Origin: Streptomyces sp. H27-C3
GTDB taxonomy: Bacteria; Actinomycetota; Actinomycetes; Streptomycetales; Streptomycetaceae
Assembly: GCF_030063415.1 (NCBI RefSeq)
Contig: NZ_JASITA010000043.1
Location: 1-62,878 of the forward strand
Direction: 5' to 3'
Length of the DNA: 62,878 nucleotides
Positions 8,835 through 16,684 of the stretch are shown here, one piece after another; the stretch's first letter is position 1; the number at the start of each line of letters is the position of its first letter. The position numbers and the translations under genes are program-made. The notes beneath the pieces are model-generated. The model had not been told where the DNA came from. It did no database searches and saw only the letters and a list, made by a program, of their open reading frames with translations.

Positions 8835-8963
8835 GGGCCCTCACGTCCTGTGCCTCTGTCACAGCCTCGCACGCGATCCGTCCGGTCGCTGGGATTCCGG
8901 GTGATCCCCGGAAGGCGCCAACTACCTTACAACCGGACGACGTTGCCTGCGGGGCGCGCGCCG

Positions 8964-9656
8964 TCAGCGCTTGGCGACAAAGACGTGCGAGGCCACGTCC
9001 GCATTGAGCTCGGCGGCCTCGCCGCTGCTGCCGACAAGCACCCCGCCGGGCGATTCCGTCACACTCACCACGGAGCCGGGCTGCACGCCCGCCCGCCGCA
9101 GCGTGTACATCAGCTGGGCGTCCGTCTGGATCGGCTCGCCGATCCGCCGCACGACCACGGTCTTGCCCTCCGGGCCCGGCGCCAGATCGGCCAGGCTGAC
9201 CATGCTCTCGTCCAGGAACGGATCGGCTTCGGCCTTCTCGCCCAGCTCCTCCAGACCCGGGATCGGATTCCCGTACGGAGACTCCGTCGGGTGGCGCAGC
9301 AGCTCCAGAACGCGCCTCTCCACCGCCTCGCTCATCACATGCTCCCAGCGGCATGCCTCCGCGTGGACCTGCTCCCACTCCAGGCCGATCACATCGACGA
9401 GCAGACATTCCGCCAGCCGGTGCTTTCGCATCACCCGGGTGGCGAGCTTGCGGCCCTCGTCGGTGAATTCCAGGTGCCGGTCGCCTGCGACCGTCACCAG
9501 GCCGTCCCGCTCCATGCGGGCCACGGTCTGGCTGACCGTGGGACCGCTCTGGTCCAGGCGCTCGGCGATACGGGCGCGCATGGGGACCACGCCTTCTTCC
9601 TCGAGCTCGAGGATGGTGCGGAGATACATCTCCGTTGTGTCGATCAGTCCGGACAT
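8964..9656 (-). CDS. dmdR1: DtxR/IdeR-family iron-dependent regulator DmdR1
   Basis: A 230-residue metal-dependent repressor matching Streptomyces DmdR1 in length and sequence. It opens with MSGLIDTTEMYLRTILELEE, has a winged HTH (RLDQSGPTVSQTVARMERDG) and the metal/dimer domain (HRLAECLLVDVIGLEWEQVH, C-x-W-E-H-V-M with Cys, Glu and His ligands). The C-terminal SH3-like domain ends ASHVFVAKR. In Streptomyces it uses Fe(II) to repress desferrioxamine and other iron genes through a 19-bp iron box. The start at 9656 matches the family; the longer frame to 9869 is not conserved. It diverges from the SIS gene and is overlapped by an antiparallel ORF. Confidence 0.93.
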   Translation of the reverse strand: MSGLIDTTEMYLRTILELEEEGVVPMRARIAERLDQSGPTVSQTVARMERDGLVTVAGDRHLEFTDEGRKLATRVMRKHRLAECLLVDVIGLEWEQVHAEACRWEHVMSEAVERRVLELLRHPTESPYGNPIPGLEELGEKAEADPFLDESMVSLADLAPGPEGKTVVVRRIGEPIQTDAQLMYTLRRAGVQPGSVVSVTESPGGVLVGSSGEAAELNADVASHVFVAKR

Positions 9657-9690
9657 ACGTGCCCCTCGATTGCTCGTGCGCTGGCCCTGA
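8971..9690 (+). CDS. Antiparallel ORF opposite dmdR1 (Adm-like)
   Basis: A 239-codon open frame on the opposite strand covers nearly all of dmdR1. In S. coelicolor an antiparallel gene overlapping dmdR1, adm, has been described as affecting siderophore and antibiotic production; this ORF occupies the same place. The translation is Ser/Thr/Arg-rich (for example SRNGSASAFSPSSSRPG), as expected of a frame mirrored against GC-rich coding DNA, so it may be only a shadow. I see no strong ribosome site. Confidence 0.3.
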   Translation: MATKTCEATSALSSAASPLLPTSTPPGDSVTLTTEPGCTPARRSVYISWASVWIGSPIRRTTTVLPSGPGARSARLTMLSSRNGSASAFSPSSSRPGIGFPYGDSVGWRSSSRTRLSTASLITCSQRHASAWTCSHSRPITSTSRHSASRCFRITRVASLRPSSVNSRCRSPATVTRPSRSMRATVWLTVGPLWSRRSAIRARMGTTPSSSSSRMVRRYISVVSISPDIRAPRLLVRWP

Positions 9691-9743
9691 CCCAATTCTG
9701 CCGGATAGCGCCGACAACCGTGTCCCGGCCGGAGGAAGCCGTA

Positions 9744-9773
9744 TTGACAGGGCACTGGTCCAGACCGCAACGT
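9744..9773 (+). promoter_or_regulatory. Candidate promoter of the SIS gene
   Basis: TTGACA (9744-9749) and CAACGT (9768-9773) with 18-base spacing point towards the SIS gene about 80 bases downstream. A stem-loop GCGCCACC/GGTGGCGC (9779-9806) lies in the leader. I found no iron box in this divergent region. Confidence 0.4.
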
Positions 9774-9855
9774 GATCCGCGCCACCATCGGTTCCGCCGG
9801 TGGCGCACACCGCACGACGTAGGTACGACGTACCGCTGAAAGGGGCTCGGACGCG

Positions 9856-10611
9856 ATGAGCGAAAGCAAACTGGCCGGTCAGTTCTTCGACGCCGCGATC
9901 GGGCTGCTGCACCGGGTGCGCGACGAGGAGGCGGACAACATCACGGCGGCCGGCACCGCCATCGCGGATGCCGTGGCCGCGGGCGGCCGGCTCTTCGCGT
10001 TCGGCGCCGGCCACTCCTCGCTCGCCGCCCAGGACGTCGTCTACCGGGCCGGCGGCCTCGCCCTGATGAATCTGCTCGCCGTGCCCGGCGTCGTCGGCAT
10101 CGACGTGATGCCCGCCACCCTGGGCTCCGCACTGGAGCGCGTCGACGGTCTGGCGGGTGCGGTGCTCGACTCCTCCCCCGCCACCTCGGGCGATGTGATC
10201 GTCGTGATCTCGTTGTCCGGGCGCAACGCGCTGCCCGTGGAGATGGCGATGAACGCCCGCGCGCTGGGCCTGACGGTCATCGGGGTGACCTCGGTGGCCT
10301 ATGCCGAGGAGACGAAGTCGCGGCACAAGTCGGGCACGCATCTCAAGGACCACTGCGACATCGTTCTCGACAGCAAGATCGCGGTGGGTGACGCGGAGCT
10401 CACCGCCGAGGGCATCGAAGCGCCCTTCGCGCCCGCGTCGACGGTGGTCACCAGCGCGCTGATGCAGGCCGTGATGGCCACGGCCGCGGGCAACCTGGCG
10501 GCGCGCGGTATCGAGCCGCCGCTGCTGCGCTCGGGCAATGTCGACGGCGGCCACGACTGGAACGGCCGGATCATGACGGAGTATGGCGACCGGATCTTCT
10601 TCCGGCACTGA
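9856..10611 (+). CDS. SIS (sugar isomerase) domain protein
   Basis: A 251-residue single-SIS-domain protein of the UPF0309 type. Residues 35-60 (AAGGRLFAFGAGHSSLAAQD) and 110-125 (VIVVISLSGRNALPVEMAM) are the phosphosugar-binding SIS signatures with the serine-rich loop. The family binds phosphorylated sugars, often N-acetylmuramate or glucosamine phosphates, and acts in the cytoplasm; the exact substrate is unknown. It is divergent from dmdR1, an arrangement I recall from other Streptomyces. The last codons (FFRH-stop) sit in a 15-bp triplicate. Confidence 0.85.
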   Translation: MSESKLAGQFFDAAIGLLHRVRDEEADNITAAGTAIADAVAAGGRLFAFGAGHSSLAAQDVVYRAGGLALMNLLAVPGVVGIDVMPATLGSALERVDGLAGAVLDSSPATSGDVIVVISLSGRNALPVEMAMNARALGLTVIGVTSVAYAEETKSRHKSGTHLKDHCDIVLDSKIAVGDAELTAEGIEAPFAPASTVVTSALMQAVMATAAGNLAARGIEPPLLRSGNVDGGHDWNGRIMTEYGDRIFFRH

Positions 10612-10645
10612 CACGTCCGGCACGAACACGTCCGGCACGGACACC
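10601..10645. repeat. 15-bp tandem triplicate spanning the SIS gene stop
   Basis: Three 15-base units starting TCCGGCAC (10601, 10616, 10631) run through the TGA at 10609-10611. Only the first unit is partly translated; in later units TGA becomes GAA or GGA. Confidence 0.9.
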
Positions 10646-10654
10646 CGAAGCCGC

Positions 10655-10677
10655 GCGGAGCCCGTCACGGGCTCCGC
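10655..10677. terminator. Bidirectional stem between convergent SIS and kinase genes
   Basis: GCGGAGCCCGT and ACGGGCTCCGC form an 11-bp arm palindrome. The kinase stop codon (10665-10667) lies inside it, so the stem serves both convergent genes. Confidence 0.65.
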
Positions 10678-11969
10678 CGAAAAGTCACCCGTACCGTCAG
10701 GCCGCCCCCGGTATTGGCAGTCGCCGCGGCCGTGGCGCCGTGGGCGCGGGCGATCGACGCCACGATGGACAGGCCGAGGCCCACGCCCTCGCCGGGTGCG
10801 TGACGGCGCTCCTTCGCCCGCCGGAACGGTTCGAACAGCCGCGGCACCGACTTGGGCGCGACCACCGGGCCGGTGTTGGTGACCTGAAGGGTGTTCGCCC
10901 CGACGCGGACCCGGACGGTGCCGCCGGGGTGGTTGTGGCGGATCGCGTTGGCGACCAGATTGTGTACGAGGTGATCGAGCAGGACCGTGTCGCCCTGGAC
11001 CGTCAGTGGCTTGACCGCGGTCTCCACGGTGACGTCCCGGCGCTCCGCCTCCTCCTGGAGCGCGGCGGCCACCGTGGTGACGGTCGTGTCCAGCGCGGCC
11101 GGTTCGCGGCGCTGGATCCCCTGGTCGCAGACCGCGAGCAGCAGCAGACCCTCAATCAGCTGCTCGCTCTCCCCCGCCGTCTCGATCAGCTTCTCCCGGA
11201 TCCGGGAGACCTTCTGCGGGGACGGCTCGTCGGCCAGGCCGATCTCGGCGGCGGCCCGCTGCACGGCGAGCGAGGTACGCAGCTCGTGGGCGGCGTTGGC
11301 GGCGAACCGCTGCTGGGCCGAGACGAGCTGCTCGATCCGGTCGAGCATCCCGTCGAAGGTGTCGGCGAGTTCCTTGAGCTCACCCGGCGGTGCCTTCAGC
11401 GCAAGCCGCTCGTGCAGGTTCTCGCCCGACAGGCGACGGGCCCGCGCCGTGATCACACCGACCGGGCGCAGCACCCGGCCCGCCATCCACCAGGCCAGCG
11501 CCATGGAGGCGGTCGAGAAGAGGGCGAGTGCCACGCCGGAGACCGCGAGCAGGCTGTCCAGGGCGGCGTCCTCGGCCGCGGTGCTGAGCCGCCGCGTCGC
11601 CGCGTACTCCGCCCCCGGCTCCGCGACGCCGGCCAGTGCGTAGCCGGGGACCACCGGCTGTGCGGGGGCTGAGGTCTGCCACTCCTGGACGCCGGTGAGG
11701 CCCGAGGTCGGCGCGACCGTGGTGATCGCCGAGCTGATGCTGGAGTACAGGGCGTCCCTGACCAGGAGGTAGATCAGGCTGATCAGCAGGACACCGGCCA
11801 GCACGAGCAGACCGCCGTACAGCGCCGTGAGCCGCCCGCGCTCACTGGTCATGCCCCACCGCCAGCCCGCGGGCCACGGGGTGACCGGCCGCCTTTCCGG
11901 CAGCCACCGGCCCGGCCGGCCGCCGTACCGCGCCCTCACGCGTCCGTGGATGTCCCGTACGCCCGTCAT
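10665..11969 (-). CDS. Two-component sensor histidine kinase
   Basis: A 434-residue membrane kinase. TM1 (LYGGLLVLAGVLLISLIYLL) and TM2 (LAVSGVALALFSTASMALAW) flank an extracytoplasmic domain of about 80 residues. A HAMP region is followed by the H-box AANAAHELRTSLAVQ, N-box HNLVANAIRHNHPG, and G-box GEGVGLGLSIV. It presumably phosphorylates the adjacent OmpR-type regulator. ATG at 11969 overlaps the regulator stop (ATGA). The pair diverges from the lipoprotein/MFP/ABC operon, which it probably controls (inference from position). Confidence 0.9.
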   Translation of the reverse strand: MTGVRDIHGRVRARYGGRPGRWLPERRPVTPWPAGWRWGMTSERGRLTALYGGLLVLAGVLLISLIYLLVRDALYSSISSAITTVAPTSGLTGVQEWQTSAPAQPVVPGYALAGVAEPGAEYAATRRLSTAAEDAALDSLLAVSGVALALFSTASMALAWWMAGRVLRPVGVITARARRLSGENLHERLALKAPPGELKELADTFDGMLDRIEQLVSAQQRFAANAAHELRTSLAVQRAAAEIGLADEPSPQKVSRIREKLIETAGESEQLIEGLLLLAVCDQGIQRREPAALDTTVTTVAAALQEEAERRDVTVETAVKPLTVQGDTVLLDHLVHNLVANAIRHNHPGGTVRVRVGANTLQVTNTGPVVAPKSVPRLFEPFRRAKERRHAPGEGVGLGLSIVASIARAHGATAAATANTGGGLTVRVTFRRSP

Positions 11970-12631
11970 GATTCGCCCCCGACGCGGTAGCCCGAGCCCG
12001 GGACCGTGTCGATCACTGGGGGCTCGCCCAGCTTGGCGCGCAGTTTGCTGAGGGTGACCCGGACCGCGTTGGTGCGATAGCTGGTGTCCTCCTCCCAGAC
12101 CTGCTCGATCAGGTCGTCGCCGCTGACCACCGCCCCTTCGGCGCGCAGCAGGGCCTCCAGCACGGCGAACTCCTTGCGCGACAGCGCGAGGTAGCGGCCA
12201 TCCCTGCTGACCTGCCTGCGGGCGGTGTCCAGGACCAGCCCGGCGCGTTCGAGCACCGGGGGCAGCGCGGGGCGGGCCCGGCGGCCGAGAGCCAGGACGC
12301 GGGCGAGCAGCTCGTCGTACGCGAACGGCTTGGTCAGGTAGTCGTCGGCGCCCAGGCCGAGGCCGTCGACGCGGTCCCGTACCGTCCCGGCGGCCGTCAG
12401 CATCAGGATGCGGGTCAGCAGCCGCTGCGTGACGACCTTGCGGCACACGTCGTCGCCGTGCACGCCCGGCAGATCCCGGTCCAGGACCATGACGTCGTAC
12501 TCGCCCAGCTGGAGTTTGCGCAGGGCCGTCAGGCCGTCGGGCGCCACGTCCACGGCGATCGCGTCGCGGCGCAAGCCCTCGGCGATCATCTCGGCCAGGA
12601 ATTCCTCGTCCTCCACCACCAGCACACGCAT
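11966..12631 (-). CDS. OmpR/PhoB-family response regulator
   Basis: A 221-residue regulator. The receiver domain starts MRVLVVEDEEFLAEMI, with the phosphoacceptor Asp in DVMVLDRDLPG and the conserved Lys in DYLTKPFAYDE. The C-terminal winged HTH (LSRKEFAVLEALLRAEGAVV through TVPGSGYRVG) is OmpR type. The start at 12631 is chosen because the receiver begins there; an in-frame GTG at 12655 would add eight residues (MHFGYTEH). It overlaps the kinase gene by 4 bases. Confidence 0.9.
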   Translation of the reverse strand: MRVLVVEDEEFLAEMIAEGLRRDAIAVDVAPDGLTALRKLQLGEYDVMVLDRDLPGVHGDDVCRKVVTQRLLTRILMLTAAGTVRDRVDGLGLGADDYLTKPFAYDELLARVLALGRRARPALPPVLERAGLVLDTARRQVSRDGRYLALSRKEFAVLEALLRAEGAVVSGDDLIEQVWEEDTSYRTNAVRVTLSKLRAKLGEPPVIDTVPGSGYRVGGES

Positions 12632-12703
12632 GTGCTCTGTGTACCCGAAGTGCACCTTTCGCCGATGTAAGCGACTGCGCTGAGGGAAACGAAATGCCGG
12701 TCC

Positions 12704-12732
12704 TTGGCACGCTCCCTCCGCGGCCCGAATAC
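12704..12732 (+). promoter_or_regulatory. Candidate promoter of the efflux operon
   Basis: TTGGCA (12704-12709) and GAATAC (12727-12732) are spaced by 17 bases, ending 43 bases before the lipoprotein ATG. The neighbouring response regulator would be expected to bind just upstream. Confidence 0.45.
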
Positions 12733-12775
12733 GGCCTCTTCGCCTTCCGCGATGCCCTCCAGGAGGAGATACACC

Positions 12776-13294
12776 ATGAGGACCAGGACCAAGACCCGTT
12801 CACGCTCGGCGGCACTCGCTTCGGGATTCGCCGCACTCGCCCTGTTCGCCTCGGCCTGCGGTTCCGACGGCGGGAGCGACAAGGACGGCGACACATCGAA
12901 GGACACCGGCAACAACGCGGGCAAGGTCAGCGACGACGCCGCCAAGCACCGCAAGTGCCTGCGGGACAACGGCATCGACGTGCCCGACCCCAAGCCGGGC
13001 GAGGACGATCGCGGCATGGCCATCAGCGGCGACGGCATGAGCAAGGAAAAGATGGAGAAGGCCATGAAGGCCTGCGCCGGAAAGGGCGGGCCCGGTTCGG
13101 CGGGCGCCGGCATGACCCAGGCGGACAAGGACAAGGTGCTCAAGCACGCCCAGTGCATGCGCAAGAACGGGTTCAACATGCCCGACCCGGACTTCGAGAA
13201 GGGCGGGTTGGCACAGGCGCGGAAGATGCCGCAGGGCCCGGAGCTGAAGAAGTTCGAGAAGGCCAACAAGGCCTGCGAAAGCATCAAGCGATGA
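12776..13294 (+). CDS. Secreted lipoprotein of an ABC efflux operon
   Basis: A 172-residue lipoprotein. The signal peptide (MRTRTKTRSRSAALASGFAA) ends in lipobox LFASAC. The mature part is Lys/Asp/Gly-rich with two similar modules, HRKCLRDNGIDVPDP and HAQCMRKNGFNMPDPDF, each with one cysteine and the CxRxNGxxxPDP pattern, plus matching KACAGK and KACESI cysteines. This looks like an internal duplication. A strong AGGAGGAG site precedes the ATG. First gene of a four-gene operon; possibly a sensor or ligand-binding partner of the pump or kinase (inference). Confidence 0.8.
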   Translation: MRTRTKTRSRSAALASGFAALALFASACGSDGGSDKDGDTSKDTGNNAGKVSDDAAKHRKCLRDNGIDVPDPKPGEDDRGMAISGDGMSKEKMEKAMKACAGKGGPGSAGAGMTQADKDKVLKHAQCMRKNGFNMPDPDFEKGGLAQARKMPQGPELKKFEKANKACESIKR

Positions 13295-14349
13295 AGGCGC
13301 GCAGGATCGTCGTCGCCGCCCTGGTGGTGATCGCCGTGGCGGGCGGCGGAGTCGCCGTCACCGCCCTGACCACCCCCGACAAGGAGGAGTCCACCCAGGA
13401 CTCCGCCCTGCCGCCCGCCACCGCCCCCATCGAACGCGGCGACCTCAGCGACAGCACCCAGGTCGACGGGAAACTCGGCTATGCCAAGGAGCGCAAGCTC
13501 AACGCGGGCGCGGTGGGCACCCTGACCTGGGCCACGGGCACGGGCTCCGAGGTGCGGCGCGACGGCAGGCTGTACGAGGTCAACGGCAAGCCGGTCCGCC
13601 TGATGTACGGCTCGGGGCCGATGTACCGGAACCTGAAGACCGGCGACGAGGGCCGGGACGTCGAGCAGCTGGAACAGAACCTCGCGGCCCTGGGGTACAC
13701 GGGCTTCACCGTCGACGACGAGTACACGTCACTGACCGCGAAGGCCGTCAAGCGCTGGCAGAAGGCGCACGACCTCAAGCAGACCGGCACGGTGGGCCCG
13801 GAGCAGATCACCTTCGCGTCCGGCGCGGTCCGCATCAAGAGCGCGGACTCCGCGGTCGGCGACCAGATCGCACCCGGCAGGCCCGTCTTCACGACCACCG
13901 GCTCCGAGCGGGTCGTGACCTTCCAGCTGGAGGTCTCCGAAAGCAAGATCGCCAAGGTCGGGGACAAGGTCAGCGTGGGGCTGCCGGACGGCTCCAGCGC
14001 CGAGGGCAGCATCTCCTCGGTCTCCAAGACCGCCAAGGCGGGCGACAGCCCGGACGACCAGACCCCCAAGATCGGGGTGACGGTCTCCTTCGACAAGCCG
14101 GACAAGGTCAACGCCGTCGACCAGGCCCCCGTCACGGTCTCTCTCACCGGGGAGACCCGCCAGGGCGTCCTGTCCGTGCCCGTCAACTCCCTGCTCGCCC
14201 TGCCCCAGGGCGGCTTCGGCGTCGAGGTCGTCGAGAACGGCACGTCGCGTGAGGTGAGGGTCGAGCTCGGCATGTTCGGGCAGGGCCGCGTCGAGGTCAG
14301 CGGCGGCGGGCTGCGCGCGGGCATGAAGGTCGGGGTGCCGAAGATATGA
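13291..14349 (+). CDS. Peptidoglycan-binding-domain membrane fusion protein
   Basis: A 352-residue protein with an N-terminal signal anchor (IVVAALVVIAVAGGGVAVTA). A PG_binding_1 domain (LKTGDEGRDVEQLEQNLAAL through AVKRWQKAHDLKQTG) follows at about residues 110-165, then an HlyD/MFP-like beta-barrel part (FQLEVSESKIAKVGDKVSVG, VTVSLTGETRQGVLSVPVNS). Such proteins connect MacB-type ABC pumps of Gram-positive bacteria to the cell wall. ATG at 13291 overlaps the lipoprotein stop, and its own end overlaps the ATPase start, showing tight coupling. Confidence 0.85.
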   Translation: MKARRIVVAALVVIAVAGGGVAVTALTTPDKEESTQDSALPPATAPIERGDLSDSTQVDGKLGYAKERKLNAGAVGTLTWATGTGSEVRRDGRLYEVNGKPVRLMYGSGPMYRNLKTGDEGRDVEQLEQNLAALGYTGFTVDDEYTSLTAKAVKRWQKAHDLKQTGTVGPEQITFASGAVRIKSADSAVGDQIAPGRPVFTTTGSERVVTFQLEVSESKIAKVGDKVSVGLPDGSSAEGSISSVSKTAKAGDSPDDQTPKIGVTVSFDKPDKVNAVDQAPVTVSLTGETRQGVLSVPVNSLLALPQGGFGVEVVENGTSREVRVELGMFGQGRVEVSGGGLRAGMKVGVPKI

Positions 14350-15110
14350 GCACCGTCGTCGAGCTGGCCGGGGTCACCAAGGAGTACCCCGGCGGTGTCG
14401 CCGCCCTGCGCGGCGTGGACCTCACCGTCGAGGAGGGCGAACTGCTCGGCATCGTCGGCCCGTCCGGCTCCGGCAAGTCCACCCTGCTGCACATCATCGG
14501 CACCCTGGACCGGCCGACGGCGGGGACGGTCGCCATCGCCGGGTACGACGTCGCCTCGCTCACCGACCGCCGACTGTCCGCGCTGCGCGCCCAGCACGTC
14601 GGCTTCGTCTTCCAGGCGTTCCACCTGGTGCCGGGCATCAGCGCCCGGGACAACGTGGCCGAGGGGCTGCTCTACTCCGGGCTCTCCCGCGCCCAGCGGC
14701 GCCGGCGGGCGGGGGACGCGCTGGAACGGGTGGGACTCGCGGACCGGATGGGCCACCGGCCGCACGAGCTGTCCGGCGGGCAGAAACAGCGGGTCGCCAT
14801 CGCCCGGGCCGTCGTCGGCGAACCGGATCTGCTGCTCGCCGACGAGCCGACCGGGGCACTCGACTCCGCTTCCGGGGAGGCCGTGATGGAGCTGCTCCAC
14901 GCCCTCAACAGGGAAGGGGCGACGATCGCCGTCATCACCCACGACACGGAGATCGCCGAGCGGCTGCCCCGGCAGGTCCGGCTCCGTGACGGCCTGGTGG
15001 TCGCGGACCTGACCAACGGCAGCCGCGACGACAGCCGCGGCGATCCGCCGAACGACGCCCTGAACGACACCCTGGTCGTCGCGGACATGGACATGAGGAA
15101 CGGCATCTGA
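14346..15110 (+). CDS. MacB-type ABC transporter ATP-binding protein
   Basis: A 254-residue ATPase of the LolD/MacB class. Walker A GPSGSGKST is at residues 38-46, then QAFHLVPGISARDNV (Q-loop), signature LSGGQKQR and Walker B LLLADEPTGALDS. It powers the FtsX-like permease encoded next. The C-terminus carries an acidic extension (NDALNDTLVVADMDMRN) beyond the domain. ATGA overlap with the preceding gene and one-base overlap with the following gene. Confidence 0.92.
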   Translation: MSTVVELAGVTKEYPGGVAALRGVDLTVEEGELLGIVGPSGSGKSTLLHIIGTLDRPTAGTVAIAGYDVASLTDRRLSALRAQHVGFVFQAFHLVPGISARDNVAEGLLYSGLSRAQRRRRAGDALERVGLADRMGHRPHELSGGQKQRVAIARAVVGEPDLLLADEPTGALDSASGEAVMELLHALNREGATIAVITHDTEIAERLPRQVRLRDGLVVADLTNGSRDDSRGDPPNDALNDTLVVADMDMRNGI

Positions 15111-16309
15111 TGGCCCGTACACGACTGAAGGCCGCCAGGCTCGGCCCCGGCGACGTCCTGCACGTCGGCTCCGCGGGGCTGCGCAGCCGGCCCATGCGGG
15201 TCATCCTCTCCGCGCTGGGCATCGCCATCGGGATCGCCACCATGATCTCGGTGGTCGGCATCTCCGCGTCCAGCAAGGCCCAGCTGATGGAGCGCCTCGA
15301 CAAGCTGGGCACGAGCATGCTGGTGGCGACCCCGGGCAAGGGGATGTTCTCGGGCGAGGACGTCAAGCTGCCCAAGGGCTCACTCGGCATGCTGGGACGC
15401 ATCGAAGGGGTCGAGGAGGCCGCCGCGACCGGGGACGTCAAAGAGGCGGTGCGGCGCAGCGAGAAGATCTCCGACGACGAGACGGGCGGTATCGCCGTCA
15501 AGGCGAGCACGGAGGAACTGCTCAAAGTGCTGCGCGGCAAGGCCGCCAGGGGCACCTGGCTCAACCAGGCCAACGGCCGCTACCCCTCGGTCGTACTCGG
15601 CCATGTCTCCGCGGAGCGGCTCGGCATCACCTCGCCGGGCCAGCAGGTCTACATCGGCGACCGGTACTTCACCGTCGTCGGCATCCTCGCTCCCCTGCCG
15701 CTGTCGCCCGAGATCGAACGTTCGGCGCTGGTCGGCTGGGAGGCGGCGCAGAAGCTGCTCGGCTTCGACGGCCATCCGACGTCGTTGTACGAGCGCTCGA
15801 CGGAAGCGTCCGTGGGTGCGGTGCGCCAGCTGATCGCACCGACCGTCGATCCGCAGAACCCGCAGAACGTGCAGGTCACCGACCCGTCGTCGGCGCTTCA
15901 GGCGAAGGCCGCTTCAGAGGGTGCGTTCAGCAGCCTGCTGCTTGGTCTCGGCGGGATCGCGCTCCTGGTGGGCGGGGTCGGGGTCGCCAACACCATGATC
16001 ATCTCGGTCCTTGAGCGGCGTTACGAGATCGGGCTCAGGCGGTCCCTGGGCGCGACGCGGGGTCAGATCCGCATCCAGTTCGTCACGGAGTCCCTGATGC
16101 TCTCGGGGCTCGGCGGGCTGGCCGGGGTCGCCATGGGGGCGATCGCGACCTGGATCTACGCGACGTCGGGCGGGCTGCCGTGGGTGGTGCCGGCCTGGGC
16201 GGTCGTCGGCGGCTTCGGGGCGACGCTGGTGATCGGGACGGTGGCGGGGCTCTACCCGGCGGTGCGGGCCGCGCGGCTGTCGCCGACGTTGGCGTTGCAC
16301 GCGGCGTGA
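15110..16309 (+). CDS. FtsX/MacB-type ABC transporter permease
   Basis: A 399-residue permease. TM1 near residues 28-48 (RVILSALGIAIGIATMISVV) is followed by a large periplasmic-type MacB_PCD domain, then three C-terminal TMs (LLLGLGGIALLVGGVGVANT, LMLSGLGGLAGVAMGAIATW, WAVVGGFGATLVIGTVAGLY). The motif RRYEIGLRRSLGATRGQIRIQ is typical of the family. MacB-class systems are mechanotransmission exporters of peptides or antibiotics. Last gene of the operon. Confidence 0.9.
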   Translation: MARTRLKAARLGPGDVLHVGSAGLRSRPMRVILSALGIAIGIATMISVVGISASSKAQLMERLDKLGTSMLVATPGKGMFSGEDVKLPKGSLGMLGRIEGVEEAAATGDVKEAVRRSEKISDDETGGIAVKASTEELLKVLRGKAARGTWLNQANGRYPSVVLGHVSAERLGITSPGQQVYIGDRYFTVVGILAPLPLSPEIERSALVGWEAAQKLLGFDGHPTSLYERSTEASVGAVRQLIAPTVDPQNPQNVQVTDPSSALQAKAASEGAFSSLLLGLGGIALLVGGVGVANTMIISVLERRYEIGLRRSLGATRGQIRIQFVTESLMLSGLGGLAGVAMGAIATWIYATSGGLPWVVPAWAVVGGFGATLVIGTVAGLYPAVRAARLSPTLALHAA

Positions 16310-16406
16310 GGGGGGAGTGGGTGGGGGCGCGTCGGCCGGTGCGGGTGCGGATACGGGGCGGCACCGGGTACGGGTGGCATGGGCCGGGGTGCGGGTACGG
16401 GGCGGC

Positions 16407-16671
16407 TCCGGGTTGCCTGCGGCGCTGTTCCCCTACCCGCCCCTTCCCGTAACTGGGGCTTTGCCCCAGACCCCGGTCCTCAATCGCCGAACGGGCTGAA
16501 TAGGTGCCGCAGGGTTGAAGATCGGCTGCTCGCTGCAAGCGCAGCCGCAGAAAAAGGAGCCCGACCGGCGATTGAGGACACGCCCGAAGGGCGTCCCGGG
16601 GTCCGGGGCTCGCCCCGCCACACGGCGGCAGCCGCAAAATGTCACAGCGGGAAGGGGCGGGGTGGGAGATG
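16407..16671. repeat. Dispersed intergenic inverted-repeat element, copy B
   Basis: The left arm (TTGCCTGCGGCG, TACCCGCCCCTTCCCG, CCTCAATCGCCG) is mirrored by a right arm (CGGCGATTGAGGAC, GGGAAGGGGCGGGGTGGG) with stem-loops such as CTGGGGC/GCCCCAG between. It fills the gap between convergent genes ending at 16309 and 16685 and could act as a bidirectional terminator. Just left of it (16335-16406) are G-rich near-repeats of GGTGCGGATACGGGGCGG. Confidence 0.75.
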
Positions 16672-16684
16672 GGCGCGAGGCCGC

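Larger units (their letters stand above)
8295..8963. other. Long intergenic region without a convincing gene
   Basis: About 670 bases between the hydrolase start and the dmdR1 stop. Frames here have unnatural, Arg/Pro/Ser-rich translations. It holds an SOS-like box (8359-8374), two strong stem-loops (8541-8568, 8813-8834) and many CGTACGG/CCGTACG motifs. A gene may have been lost here, but no recognisable remnant remains. Confidence 0.6.

Noticed and set aside
9657..9855. Iron box (TTAGGTTAGGCTAACCTAA-type) near dmdR1
   Set aside because: No match or near match seen in the divergent dmdR1/SIS region.
8356..10668. 770-codon minus-strand frame across dmdR1 and the SIS gene
   Set aside because: It runs antisense to the SIS gene and in the wrong frame to dmdR1, with Arg/Gly/Pro-rich translation; explained by high GC.
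12694..13290. Upstream extension of the membrane fusion protein
   Set aside because: The extension is an out-of-frame reading of the lipoprotein gene; the ATGA overlap start at 13291 is better.
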